Shown here: one piece after another, positions 8,164 to 16,531 of the stretch
Layout: every line of letters starts with the position of its first letter
Numbering within the stretch: the stretch's first letter is position 1
Source: an uncultured Helicobacteraceae bacterium
GTDB lineage: Bacteria > Campylobacterota > Campylobacteria > Campylobacterales > UBA6016
NCBI GenBank assembly: GCA_937973585.1
Contig: CALJKN010000106.1
Coordinates: 1 to 28,075, forward strand
Direction: 5' to 3'
Length of the DNA stretch: 28,075 nucleotides
Translations under genes and position numbers: made by a program
The notes under the pieces: generated by a model
Database searches by the model: none
What the model saw: only the letters and a program-made list of their open reading frames with translations
What the model was told of the DNA's origin: nothing

Positions 8164-9309
8164 ATGGAGACAAGAGAAGTAATTTCTAGCGGCAACGAGC
8201 TATCGGCATTGGCCGCCGTTGATGCGGGATGTATGTTTTTCGGCGGCTATCCGATTACTCCGTCGAGCGAGATTATGCATGAAATATCGGATTTGTTGCC
8301 TGAAGTTGGCGGTGCCGCTATCCAAATGGAAGATGAAATAGCCGGGATCGCCGCTGCAATAGGTGCTTCTATGAGCGGGGTACGTTCTATGACTGCAACA
8401 TCGGGTCCAGGCGTATCGCTAAAAGCGGAAAACCTAGGTCTGGCGCAAATGGCAGAGGTGCCTTTGGTACTTGTCAACGTCATGAGGGGAGGACCTTCCA
8501 CCGGTCTACCGACAAGGGTATCTCAGGGCGATGTTAGACAATCGAGAAACCCGTCTCACGGCGACTACCGCTCAATCACTCTTTGTGCCGGCAATCTAGC
8601 AGAGTGCTATACGGAGGTTGTAAGGGCGTTTAACCTAGCCGATAGATTTATGCAACCCGTAATCGTCCTTACGGATGAGACAATCGGGCACATGCATGGA
8701 AAAGCGGTTCTTCCGACCGTTGAAGAGGTAAAAAAAGGGATAGTACCTAGAAAAGAGTTTACGGGTGCCCCTGCCGACTACAGACCTTACGGTGTCGGCG
8801 CCGATGAAGCGGCCGTACTAAATCCGATGTTTAAAGGGTATAGATACCATTTTACCGGTCTTCATCACGATGCAAAAGGGTTTCCGACAGAAGAGATCGA
8901 GACTTGCCGAAAGCTGATCCAAAGGCTTGAAGACAAAGTTATGATGCACACTGACGAGTTGGAGCTAAACGAAGAGTTCATGTGTGACGATTTGGGCGAA
9001 AATGACATTCTGATTATCGCTTACGGTTCGGTATCGCTAGCGGCAAAAGAGGCCATTAGAGCCCTTAGAAAAGAGGGGAAAAAAGCGGGGCTATTTAGAC
9101 CTATAACCCTTTGGCCAAGTCCGGCACAAAGAATTAGAGAGCTAACCGGCAAAGTCAAAAACGTCCTTTGCGTCGAGCTAAATATAAGACAATACACCGA
9201 AGAGGTTGAGAGGGTATCAAGCAGACTGGATATACAAGGGCTTTACAAAGTAAACGGTAGAGCTATCTCTCCATATGAAATAGTTGAAAAAGTGAAGGAG
9301 GTATTCTAA
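8164..9309 (+). CDS. oorA: 2-Oxoglutarate:ferredoxin oxidoreductase alpha subunit
   Basis: Alpha subunit (381 aa) of the 2-oxoacid:acceptor oxidoreductase family. It carries the pyrimidine-domain segment GGYPITPSSE (residues 27-36), the TATSGPGVSLKAENLGLA segment and RGGPSTGLPTR, all conserved in KorA/OorA proteins. A C-terminal transketolase-like domain follows (IAYGSVSLAAKEA). Together with OorB it binds thiamine diphosphate and interconverts 2-oxoglutarate and CoA with succinyl-CoA, CO2 and reduced ferredoxin. Its AAGGAG ribosome site lies across the oorD stop, and oorB starts one base after its own stop. Substrate choice (2-oxoglutarate rather than pyruvate) is inferred from the neighbouring sucCD and the separate A, B, C, D subunits. 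Confidence 0.95.
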   Translation: METREVISSGNELSALAAVDAGCMFFGGYPITPSSEIMHEISDLLPEVGGAAIQMEDEIAGIAAAIGASMSGVRSMTATSGPGVSLKAENLGLAQMAEVPLVLVNVMRGGPSTGLPTRVSQGDVRQSRNPSHGDYRSITLCAGNLAECYTEVVRAFNLADRFMQPVIVLTDETIGHMHGKAVLPTVEEVKKGIVPRKEFTGAPADYRPYGVGADEAAVLNPMFKGYRYHFTGLHHDAKGFPTEEIETCRKLIQRLEDKVMMHTDELELNEEFMCDDLGENDILIIAYGSVSLAAKEAIRALRKEGKKAGLFRPITLWPSPAQRIRELTGKVKNVLCVELNIRQYTEEVERVSSRLDIQGLYKVNGRAISPYEIVEKVKEVF

Positions 9310-9310
9310 G

Positions 9311-10168
9311 ATGGCCTATAATTATGACGAGTATCTAAGACTTGAAAAAATGCCGACCCTATGGTGCTGGGGTTGCGGCGACGGTGTTATCCTAAAATCG
9401 GTAATTAGGGCTATAGAGACAGCCGGATGGAATATGGACGATGTGTGCGTGGTGTCGGGTATCGGCTGCTCAGGAAGATTCTCATCTTATATCAACTGCA
9501 ATACGGTTCATACGACACACGGCAGGACTTTGGCTTTTGCTACCGGGATTAAACTTGCAAATCCGGATAAGCATGTTATATGCGTAGCAGGTGACGGTGA
9601 CGCTCTGGCGATCGGCGGTAACCACACGATTCATGCGGCCAGAAGAAATATAGATATCAACTTTATCGTTATTAATAACTTTATTTACGGCCTTACAAAC
9701 TCCCAAACATCACCTACAACCCCTCAGGGTATGTGGACGGTTAGCCAAAAGGCGGGCAATATAGACCCTACTTTTGACGGTTGCGAGCTTGCAAAAGCGG
9801 CCGGAGCATCATTTGTAGGAAGAGAATCGATGCTAGATCCTAAAAAACTTGAAAAACTACTCGTAAAAGGGTTTCAGCATAAAGGGTTTAGCTATTTTGA
9901 TATCTTGTCAAACTGCCATGTAAACCTTGGTAGAAAAAACAAGATGGAATCGGCCATGAAAAACCTTGAGTGGATCGATTCAATCACCACCCCTCTTGCT
10001 AAATGGGAGAAGCTACCCGAAGAGGAGAAGATGAATAAGTTTCCGACAGGCGTGCTAAAGCACAACGAAAGCGCCAGAGAGTACTGCGATATGTACAAAG
10101 AGATTCAAGCGGTTCACCAAGGAAAGAGAAAAGCTCTTACACAAGACGACTTTGCGAAAAAGATATAA
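9311..10168 (+). CDS. oorB: 2-Oxoglutarate:ferredoxin oxidoreductase beta subunit
   Basis: Beta subunit (285 aa) holding the thiamine diphosphate motif: GDGD at 94-97 extending to the INN pair at 121-123. Cysteines C19 and C22 (WCWGCGDG), C53 (GIGCSGR) and C203 (ILSNCHVN) are at the positions that bind a 4Fe-4S cluster in related beta subunits. This is the catalytic core together with OorA. The ribosome site GAAGGAGGT, in the last codons of oorA, is the strongest in the operon. oorC follows after 11 bases. Confidence 0.95.
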   Translation: MAYNYDEYLRLEKMPTLWCWGCGDGVILKSVIRAIETAGWNMDDVCVVSGIGCSGRFSSYINCNTVHTTHGRTLAFATGIKLANPDKHVICVAGDGDALAIGGNHTIHAARRNIDINFIVINNFIYGLTNSQTSPTTPQGMWTVSQKAGNIDPTFDGCELAKAAGASFVGRESMLDPKKLEKLLVKGFQHKGFSYFDILSNCHVNLGRKNKMESAMKNLEWIDSITTPLAKWEKLPEEEKMNKFPTGVLKHNESAREYCDMYKEIQAVHQGKRKALTQDDFAKKI

Positions 10169-10179
10169 GGAGGGGCACA

Positions 10180-10782
10180 ATGGCTAGAACATTAATGAGA
10201 TTTACGGGTGTCGGTGGTCAGGGTGTTCTCCTTGCCGGTGAGATATTTGCCGCCGCAAAGATAAAAGTTGGCGGATACGGCCTCAAAACCGCCACATATA
10301 CCTCTCAGGTTAGAGGTGGGCCTACCGTTGTTGATATAACCCTTGATGACGAAGAGATATTCTATCCGTATGCAAATGACGGAGAGATAGGCTTTATGCT
10401 CTCAGTTGCTCAAAAAAGCTACGATTTGTTTAAAAACGGCGTAAGTGAAGGCGGCACGATAGTAGTAGATCCATATCTAGTTAAACCTACGGACGAAGAC
10501 AGAAAAAAATGGAATATAGTAGAGATCCCTATCATTACAATCGCAAAAGATGAGGTTGGAAACGTTATTACACAATCGGTTATAGCTCTGGCTATAGCAA
10601 ATACATACATGAAAGCGATTGATAAAGAGGCGCTTAGAGAGGTTATGCTATCAAAAGTTCCGGCAAAAGTACACGCCGTAAACAACAAAGCTTTTGACCT
10701 AGGTGAGAAATACGCCAACGATGCAATGGGTGGAAAAACATATCAGGCAAGTTGCAATGCGGAAGGTTGCAAGATGGAGTAA
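10180..10782 (+). CDS. oorC: 2-Oxoglutarate:ferredoxin oxidoreductase gamma subunit
   Basis: Gamma subunit (200 aa) of the 2-oxoacid:ferredoxin oxidoreductase. It is recognised by the N-terminal GVGGQGVLLAGEIFAAA segment (from residue 10) and the TYTSQVRGGPTVVDI segment, both conserved in KorC/OorC. It completes the four-subunit enzyme. It is preceded by an AAGGAGG ribosome site and is the last gene of the + strand run. A hairpin begins inside its final codons. The C-terminal tail holds two cysteines (QASCNAEGCKME), which I cannot assign. Confidence 0.94.
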   Translation: MARTLMRFTGVGGQGVLLAGEIFAAAKIKVGGYGLKTATYTSQVRGGPTVVDITLDDEEIFYPYANDGEIGFMLSVAQKSYDLFKNGVSEGGTIVVDPYLVKPTDEDRKKWNIVEIPIITIAKDEVGNVITQSVIALAIANTYMKAIDKEALREVMLSKVPAKVHAVNNKAFDLGEKYANDAMGGKTYQASCNAEGCKME

Positions 10783-10801
10783 CCCTCCTCTTGCCCCTTT
10801 T
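10769..10801 (+). terminator. Possible terminator at the end of the oor operon
   Basis: GCAAGA (10769-10774) and GGAG (10776-10779) pair with CTCC (10785-10788) and TCTTGC (10789-10794), leaving one bulged T and a five-base loop that contains part of the oorC stop codon. CCCTTTT follows. The stem is good but the T run is short, so termination may be partial. The minus-strand gene on the other side ends at 10802. Confidence 0.5.
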
Positions 10802-11341
10802 CTACCCCTTGCTATCTAGCAAAACCCCCATCACATAGTTAAGCCTTCTAATCAACATATCAAGCTCATCTTTGCTTAGTTTTTTTATCTCTTCCTGTGT
10901 AGATTTTGAGAGTACGGAAGCGGTTACGGCATCGACTTTATTGTTTATATCTAGCTTTATCTGGTCGTTGATATTCTGAATATTTTTATTCAGCTCCCTC
11001 TCGACCTCTTTTATGTACTCTTGTCTTCTGGCCTCCTCTTCCTCTTTTTTTTTGGCCTCCTGCTTATCCTTCTCCTCTTCCAGATACTCTTCATAAGCAG
11101 TTTTGCCGTCTACTTTTGCCTCTACGTCATTACCGTCGGCACTATACTGACCTATCTTTTTATCGTCGTACATCTGCTCTAATTTTGCATCAAGAGATGG
11201 TTGCTGTTTTGAGGTTGTTTTTGATACCGTTTGGACGGTTTTACCCTCCGCCGTATCATCTTTTGCGATTTCCGTATTTTTTGTGTAGCTGTAGTTGTAT
11301 TCTGCATTTAACGAGACTAAAGAGCTTATATCTGTAGACAT
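10802..11341 (-). CDS. Charged coiled-coil protein of unknown function
   Basis: I do not recognise this 179-aa protein. It is soluble, with no signal peptide or membrane segment. Residues 1-60 are polar and tyrosine/threonine-rich (AEYNYSYTKN near residue 13). Residues about 80-125 are a highly charged Lys/Glu helix that should form a coiled coil (EEEKDKQEAKKKEEEEARRQ). The C-terminal 60 residues look like one or two further helices ending in DELDMLIRRLNYVMGVLL. A ribosome site AAAGGGG precedes the ATG. It starts 32 bases after the stop of the upstream propeller-solenoid gene, so the two probably form an operon. An A9 run (T9 on the + strand near 11046-11054) lies in its coding frame. Confidence 0.72.
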   Translation of the reverse strand: MSTDISSLVSLNAEYNYSYTKNTEIAKDDTAEGKTVQTVSKTTSKQQPSLDAKLEQMYDDKKIGQYSADGNDVEAKVDGKTAYEEYLEEEKDKQEAKKKEEEEARRQEYIKEVERELNKNIQNINDQIKLDINNKVDAVTASVLSKSTQEEIKKLSKDELDMLIRRLNYVMGVLLDSKG

Positions 11342-11373
11342 TTTTACCCCTTTACTATAGTTTTGTTGGGTCC

Positions 11374-13503
11374 CTATAGACCTACTATTATCCTCTCCGG
11401 ATACTCCCTTACTTTACTTTTTTGGACATTAAATACTGCATCGCTAACTCCCATGGAGCGTGCTAGCATCTCACCGTCTGCTTCAACAGGGAAGAGTGAA
11501 AAGTATTTTTCAAAACTTTTTTCCCAATTTACCGAATCCGGAGCAAACGAAGAGTAGTATTTTAGTTCCGATAGATAAAGCTCTTTTAGCTCTCTATCGA
11601 CTAACCCTCTAAGCTTTTGAATATACAGATAGGCGGCGCATCTGTCTATAAAGTTGGCCGGTTTATTTTTGGCATCCTCTTTTGCTTTTTTAATGCTCTC
11701 TTTGATGTTTGCCAAATAGTCTTCAAACGGTTTAAACCCCTCCAGAGCTGGACTTTTCTCCAATAGGGCAAATATCAGTTGTGTATTTGAGTATATCCTC
11801 TCAGGCTCTTTGATGTACTCCATAAATTTCATTTTTGCTGTAATCTCCAAACTTTTCGACTTTGCAAACTCCGAATAAGGGATAAAATCTCTCAAAATAG
11901 CCGCTAGCTGCAATGCCCTTTCATGGTCGCCGCTATGCTCTATTGCGGTTAGTTTTTCCGCAATACTCTCACCTAAATACAAAGCTTTCTTATAAATCGA
12001 AAACTCTTTTAAAAACTGAAACTTCTCACAAAGGAGATAAAAATCTTTAAAGTTTTTGTTTTTTAGGTGCTCTCCGGCCTCTTTGTATTTTGTCCAGTTT
12101 TTTAGAAGATCATTTATCTCGGTCTGTTTGGCCGGAACTGTAAAAAACGGTTTCAAAAGGGCAACAACATCGTTTTTATTCGAGAGTCCACCGCTCTCCA
12201 GAAGCGATATCGCACTCTTCATGGACTCCCTATAGGCATTTTCTAAAGCTAGATAAGCGGGAAGTTTTTTTATTATCTGGGTTACGGATGCCACCTTATA
12301 GGCCGTCTGATAATCAGACCTATCAAGTGCATCGAAGAATCTTACGATATCCTCAATCTGTGATGCCATCTCTTCAAAATCCATTGCGGCCTGTTTTAGC
12401 CTCAGATACGGTCTAGCTAGTTTTTGGGCGGCCACAATATCATTTTTTGATAGCAATGCTGAGACTTTTACTTTTTGCCCCTCCCAAGACTCGGCAAGGG
12501 CTTTTTTGTACTCCGTATCGTATGTTAAAAAGATATTTGTCCTGGCAAGCTCATCGCATTTTTCAAAGTCTTTGATAGCAAAATGTGTTGAAAATTCATC
12601 ATATCTAGCCATAATATCGACAACATAAAGCTCACCGGACGCAAACCCTATGTACAAAAATTTATCGTCTTTTTCCATGCTTGCAATACCGCCGCCCGAG
12701 GCAAAGGATATCTCTCCGATTATCTCTTTGTTCACTACGTCAAAAACTATAATCATTCCCTCTCTTGTCGATATCAGGGCGGTATCTTCGCTAAATTTTG
12801 CTATAGCGGTCGGCCAAAGGTCTAAAATTTTACGGGAGTATTTTTTTAGTTTCTCTTTGACGCAGTAGAGTTCTATTGTGCCATCTCTCAAGGCCGCAAG
12901 CAGCATCGTGTCGTCCAAAAAAAACTTTGACTCCTGAACAACAGTCTCCGAATCAAAAAAATCGGTAATCTCTTTTTCGACGATATCAAATATAAACGTG
13001 GTTTTATCAAAGTATGAGATACTCATATACCTACCGCCGCAAGAAAATTCTATCGTTGAAACGTAATCACCCCTTTTCTCAAACTGATAAAAAAGCCTTC
13101 CGTCAACCGTGCTAAAGATCGCACACTCTCCCCCTATAGTCCCTCCGGCCACAAGAAGTCCGCTCCTTGAGAAGGCGTTTATTCTGACATCGCTTTTTAG
13201 GTATTGGATGAGGTGTTTTTTTGTTAATGCCCCATCTTTTATTTTTAGTATGTTGATTTTTTTACTGTTTTCTAAAGAGAGGGCAAGTTCGTTTTTTGAT
13301 GAGAACGTAAAAGTTTTAGTGTAAGCATACATAGGTTGCGGTAGTTTTGTTATAGATGTCCTGAATTTTTCATGCAAAGAATCCTTGTCGAACCCCAATA
13401 CCTTGCACCCTGCATCAAATGCATACACCCCGCCTTCGACCGAAGCAATATGTAAAACAGAGGAACCGATCTGGAAAAGTTTTGCTACGCTATAAGCAGA
13501 CAT
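11374..13503 (-). CDS. WD40-like beta-propeller plus helical solenoid protein, function unknown
   Basis: A 709-aa cytoplasmic-looking protein with no signal peptide or membrane helix. Residues about 1-325 are a run of short beta-strand repeats of WD40/quinoprotein type (IASVEGGVYAFD, GGTIGGECAIFSTVDGR, ISTREGMIIVFDVVNKEI, IGFASGELYVVDI). Residues about 335-709 are almost entirely helical and lysine/glutamate-rich, like a TPR- or coat-type alpha-solenoid. I do not recognise a named family and see no catalytic motif. The start is uncertain: the ATG at 13503 gives a protein beginning directly with the propeller, but has no clear ribosome site. An ATG at 13581 would add 26 lysine-rich residues encoded by very AT-rich DNA, which look non-coding. 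It is divergent from the receiver-PAS gene and upstream of the coiled-coil gene. Confidence 0.75.
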   Translation of the reverse strand: MSAYSVAKLFQIGSSVLHIASVEGGVYAFDAGCKVLGFDKDSLHEKFRTSITKLPQPMYAYTKTFTFSSKNELALSLENSKKINILKIKDGALTKKHLIQYLKSDVRINAFSRSGLLVAGGTIGGECAIFSTVDGRLFYQFEKRGDYVSTIEFSCGGRYMSISYFDKTTFIFDIVEKEITDFFDSETVVQESKFFLDDTMLLAALRDGTIELYCVKEKLKKYSRKILDLWPTAIAKFSEDTALISTREGMIIVFDVVNKEIIGEISFASGGGIASMEKDDKFLYIGFASGELYVVDIMARYDEFSTHFAIKDFEKCDELARTNIFLTYDTEYKKALAESWEGQKVKVSALLSKNDIVAAQKLARPYLRLKQAAMDFEEMASQIEDIVRFFDALDRSDYQTAYKVASVTQIIKKLPAYLALENAYRESMKSAISLLESGGLSNKNDVVALLKPFFTVPAKQTEINDLLKNWTKYKEAGEHLKNKNFKDFYLLCEKFQFLKEFSIYKKALYLGESIAEKLTAIEHSGDHERALQLAAILRDFIPYSEFAKSKSLEITAKMKFMEYIKEPERIYSNTQLIFALLEKSPALEGFKPFEDYLANIKESIKKAKEDAKNKPANFIDRCAAYLYIQKLRGLVDRELKELYLSELKYYSSFAPDSVNWEKSFEKYFSLFPVEADGEMLARSMGVSDAVFNVQKSKVREYPERIIVGL

Positions 13504-13604
13504 TGTTTTTTTACGCTTTAATTTGAATTTTTTTATTTTAGAATATGAAAGTTTATTTACTATTTGTTGAATTTTAGCCATAATAAACAAAAGAAAATAA
13601 AAAG

Positions 13605-13649
13605 TAAAATAAAGTCAGCCTTAAAAACGATGATTTTTTACCAAAAGGA
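13605..13649 (+). promoter_or_regulatory. Possible promoter and ribosome site of the receiver-PAS gene
   Basis: The 154-base divergent gap (13504-13657) is very AT-rich. TAAAAT at 13605-13610 is a possible -10 box without a -35, and AAGGA (13645-13649) is a clear ribosome site 8 bases before the ATG at 13658. I see no operator-like symmetry in the gap. Confidence 0.3.
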
Positions 13650-13657
13650 ACTAAAAG

Positions 13658-14863
13658 ATGCAGTCATCCGGACATTCTATCGACAAGTATCCGTATTCTG
13701 TTTTGTTTGCCGACGACGAAGAAAAAATACGACAAAGCATGGAGAGATTACTCTCTTTAAAGTTTGAAACTATCTATCTAGCTAAAGACGGGGCCGAGGC
13801 TCTTGAGATTTACAAAGAAAAATCTCCCGATATCGTCATAACAGATATTATGATGCCCAATATGACAGGACTGGAGCTAACAAAAGAGATTAGAGAGATT
13901 AGCAGAGAGACTCCGGTAATCATAGCTACAGCCCACAATGAAACAGATTTTTTCATAGAGGCGATAGAGTACGGGGTTGTCAGGTTTTTGCTAAAACCGA
14001 TAGAACTTCCGAAACTTTTTAACTGCATTGTTGACCTTTGTGCCGCCCTTGATACAAAAAGGGCTCTAAAAAATCAGCAAAAGCTACTCGAAGAGTACAA
14101 AAAAGCGGTTGACGCAAGCAATATCATATCAAAAACCGATATAGACGGTATTATCACCTATGTAAACGACGAGTTTTGCAGAATTTCAGGATATAGTAGA
14201 GAGGAGCTAATCGGTAAAAATCAAAATATAGTTAGACATCCCAATATGCCTAAGGAGACTTTTGAGCAACTATGGCATACGATACTTGCAAAAAGAATCT
14301 GGAAAGGGGTTGTGGAGAATAAGGCAAAAAACGGGGACGGATACTGGGTTGACGCAACCATAGTACCTATCATGGACGAAAAAGATGAGATCGTAGAGTT
14401 TATAGGGATCAGAAAAGATATTACCGATTTAATCCTGCAGGAAAAAGAGCTTGAGAGATTAAGGGCAAAGGAGATGAGGGAGAGTGTAGACAAGGCAATC
14501 AAACTCAATCTAAAAAATATAATAACGATAAATCCGCTACCTGCAATCATCATTGACGAAAAAGATCTGATAGTTGACGCAAATCAACACTTCACTTCGC
14601 TATTCGACCTATTCAGAGACTCCGACAAGCTAGACCTTTTGGAGAGAGGTGAGGCAACCATATCCGACTTCTTTTTGAAAGATGGGGCGCTAAAAGATTT
14701 TGAGATCACTATGATTGACTGGAAAGATGTTGCCAAAAAGATGGATGACGAACAAGAAAACGTATTTTTGACCGGCTCTTTTGGAACAAAAGAGTTTAAG
14801 ATGTCGCTCCATCCGATAAAAGACGAGTTGCTTTATATTTTATATCTTCTCCCGAGCCAATAG
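13658..14863 (+). CDS. Response regulator with Aer-type PAS and second PAS-like domain
   Basis: A 401-aa signalling protein. Residues 14-128 are a receiver domain with acidic pair D19/D20, phospho-acceptor D63, T91 and K113. Residues about 148-257 are a PAS domain of Aer type, recognised by KTDIDGIITYVNDEF, ELIGKNQNIVRHPNMP and KNGDGYWVDA. In Aer this PAS binds FAD and senses redox state. A helical linker (255-290) leads to a second PAS-like domain (NPLPAIIIDEKDLIVDANQ). No kinase, GGDEF, EAL, HD-GYP or DNA-binding output is present, so it probably acts by protein contact. It resembles the N-terminal half of the protein at 24125-25912. A start at 13658 is supported by the ribosome site. No cognate kinase is adjacent. 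Confidence 0.85.
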   Translation: MQSSGHSIDKYPYSVLFADDEEKIRQSMERLLSLKFETIYLAKDGAEALEIYKEKSPDIVITDIMMPNMTGLELTKEIREISRETPVIIATAHNETDFFIEAIEYGVVRFLLKPIELPKLFNCIVDLCAALDTKRALKNQQKLLEEYKKAVDASNIISKTDIDGIITYVNDEFCRISGYSREELIGKNQNIVRHPNMPKETFEQLWHTILAKRIWKGVVENKAKNGDGYWVDATIVPIMDEKDEIVEFIGIRKDITDLILQEKELERLRAKEMRESVDKAIKLNLKNIITINPLPAIIIDEKDLIVDANQHFTSLFDLFRDSDKLDLLERGEATISDFFLKDGALKDFEITMIDWKDVAKKMDDEQENVFLTGSFGTKEFKMSLHPIKDELLYILYLLPSQ

Positions 14864-14892
14864 CGGTAATTGTCGATACATTGGCAAAATAA

Positions 14893-14926
14893 GGGGAATT
14901 TTAATTTTTAAAACTCCTCCCTTTTT
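14893..14926. terminator. Bidirectional terminator between receiver-PAS gene and gpsA
   Basis: GGGGAATTTTAA (14893-14904) pairs with TTAAAACTCCTC (14908-14919) with one A/C mismatch and one G-T wobble, around a TTT loop. T5 follows on the + strand (14922-14926) and a TTATTTT run follows on the minus strand. It lies between two convergent genes and overlaps the gpsA stop codon, so it could serve both. Confidence 0.6.
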
Positions 14927-15819
14927 GTACTCATAAGCAGTCTTGAAATGCTTGTTTTTAGATCTGCCCCAGATAGTATTTGCGTAACCTCATCGGCAAT
15001 AGGTGTATATATATTTTTTTGCTTTGATATTTTACTAACAGCTCTTGCAGTCTCAACACCCTCTGCCGTCTCACCTAAATCAGAGAGTATTTTTTCTATC
15101 GAGATCCCTTTTGACAGAGCTTCGCCAACACGGTAGTTTCTCGATTTTTCACTTGTTGCGGTCAAAAATAGATCCCCTACCCCGCTGAGACCTAAAAATG
15201 TTTCAAGCTTTGCCCCAAAAGCCATGCCGAATCTAGTCATCTCAGCGAGTCCCCTCGTAATAAGAGCCGCCCTTGCATTGTTGCCTAGCCCCAAACCGTC
15301 ACATATTCCAGCCGCTATAGCTATCACGTTCTTATAGGCTCCGGCCACCTCTGCCCCCGTTACATCCGTGGATGTATAAAGCTTTATAAAAGATGGAAAA
15401 TAAGGGAAAAAAGACTCTAAACAATTCGCACTATAACCAGACAATACGAGAGCTGTAGGCTTTGCCTCCATGACCTCTACTGCAAAAGATGGACCTGATA
15501 GAAAAGCCAGATTCTCTTTAGGGACGAAATTTTCATATATCTCATTTAGGAATCTGCCGTTTTTAACCTCTATCCCTTTTGAGGCTACCAAAATATTTTG
15601 ATGTTTAAACCTGAATTTTTCCGATAAAAACTGATCCAGATGTTGTGCAGAGATAGATATGATAATGTTTTTGCACCCCATCACCTCTTCTAGCGGGCAG
15701 AAACCGTCCAGATCTCTTGCGGTTCTAGACCAACAAATCACTGCCGCATCGCTTTTTTTTGCAGCAAATCTAAGGGCGCTCCCCCACTTTCCAAGGCCTA
15801 TAATTCCGAGTTTATCCAT
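14908..15819 (-). CDS. gpsA: Glycerol-3-phosphate dehydrogenase [NAD(P)+]
   Basis: Reduces dihydroxyacetone phosphate to sn-glycerol 3-phosphate for phospholipid synthesis. The N-terminal nucleotide motif is GLGKWGSAL (residues 8-16). SKGIE (80-84), SGPSFAVEV (108-116), the catalytic lysine K163 in AGAYKNV and GLSGVGDLFLT are all present. I choose the ATG at 15819 (303 aa), because it puts the GxGxxG motif at the usual distance and GGAAAA lies upstream. The alternative GTG at 15834 adds five residues. The start overlaps the stop of the upstream RCK gene by 8 bases (ATGGATAA). It is the last gene of the minus-strand run from gatB. Confidence 0.95.
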   Translation of the reverse strand: MDKLGIIGLGKWGSALRFAAKKSDAAVICWSRTARDLDGFCPLEEVMGCKNIIISISAQHLDQFLSEKFRFKHQNILVASKGIEVKNGRFLNEIYENFVPKENLAFLSGPSFAVEVMEAKPTALVLSGYSANCLESFFPYFPSFIKLYTSTDVTGAEVAGAYKNVIAIAAGICDGLGLGNNARAALITRGLAEMTRFGMAFGAKLETFLGLSGVGDLFLTATSEKSRNYRVGEALSKGISIEKILSDLGETAEGVETARAVSKISKQKNIYTPIADEVTQILSGADLKTSISRLLMSTKREEF

Positions 15820-16531
15820 TATTGTTTTCCGCACACTCTATCTTAAATCTATCGGTATTTTCTTTATTCCCTATCACAACCAAAACATCACCTACGTCTA
15901 TCTTGTGGTTATAGAGATTGATATTAAAAATGAACTTTTTGCTTATTTGTTTATCCTGTATACCCAAAACTATAATATCGTACTTTGTATAGTCTATATC
16001 GGCAAAGGTTTTTCCGTCCAGTTTTGAGTTTTTGCAAACCTCTATCTCCGTTATAGACACCTCCGATTTTTCGCCGCAAAAATCGGTTCCAAAAACTATA
16101 GAATCGAGCAGAGACAGAGCTGTTTCACGTTTTAGAAGATGGAAAATTCTATTTGCCCCTATCTCGTTAAAATCTATAGTCTCACTGGCTCCGGCCAACA
16201 TAAGCTTTTTTTTAGAGTTCGCATCAGAGGCTTTTGCCAAAATATTTAGATTTTTATCTATAGCTCTGGCGCTAAGTGTGATAAATAGATTCAAGTCGTC
16301 ATCATCGGTAACACAGAAAAAATCTGTAACATCGCTACCTATACCGATATCCCGAAGGTTTTTATCGTCCGATAAATCTGAAAAAAACAGCTCCAAGCCG
16401 TCTTCTACGGCGGCTTCATACTCATCTTTAGTCCTAGCTACGACTATGACCGAATCGGTTGAAAATCTGAGGTTTCTGACAAGCTCTCTGGCTGACGGGG
16501 AGTAGTCGTAAATAACGATTTTTCTATCCAT
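15812..16531 (-). CDS. Stand-alone RCK (TrkA-N/TrkA-C) regulatory protein
   Basis: A 239-aa soluble protein with an RCK-N Rossmann domain (1-130) and a TrkA-C-like domain (about 155-232, ending in VDVGDVLVVIGN). RCK domains assemble into rings that gate K+ channels or Trk/Ktr transporters in response to nucleotides or ions. The usual GxGxxG is degenerate here (IYDYSPSARELV), so NAD(H) binding is doubtful. It is similar to the RCK part of the channel encoded directly upstream (VTDDDDLNLF, LAKASDANSKKKLMLAGAS versus ITNCDTTNIS, ISKASEAKNEEKMRIAGAN). It overlaps the channel gene by 8 bases and gpsA by 8 bases. A role as a second gating subunit of that channel is inferred. Confidence 0.85.
   Translation of the reverse strand: MDRKIVIYDYSPSARELVRNLRFSTDSVIVVARTKDEYEAAVEDGLELFFSDLSDDKNLRDIGIGSDVTDFFCVTDDDDLNLFITLSARAIDKNLNILAKASDANSKKKLMLAGASETIDFNEIGANRIFHLLKRETALSLLDSIVFGTDFCGEKSEVSITEIEVCKNSKLDGKTFADIDYTKYDIIVLGIQDKQISKKFIFNINLYNHKIDVGDVLVVIGNKENTDRFKIECAENNNG

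Noticed and set aside
11340..11390. Two CTATAG sites flanking the gap between the solenoid and coiled-coil genes
   Set aside because: A self-complementary six-base word occurring twice within about 25 bases of AT-rich DNA can be chance, and no promoter or hairpin logic fits.
13564..13767. Short + strand frame with a lysine-rich translation before the receiver-PAS gene
   Set aside because: It overlaps the receiver domain in another frame, while the frame starting at 13658 has a good ribosome site and a complete conserved domain.
14864..14907. Small RNA between the receiver-PAS gene and gpsA
   Set aside because: The short convergent gap is fully explained by a bidirectional terminator hairpin.
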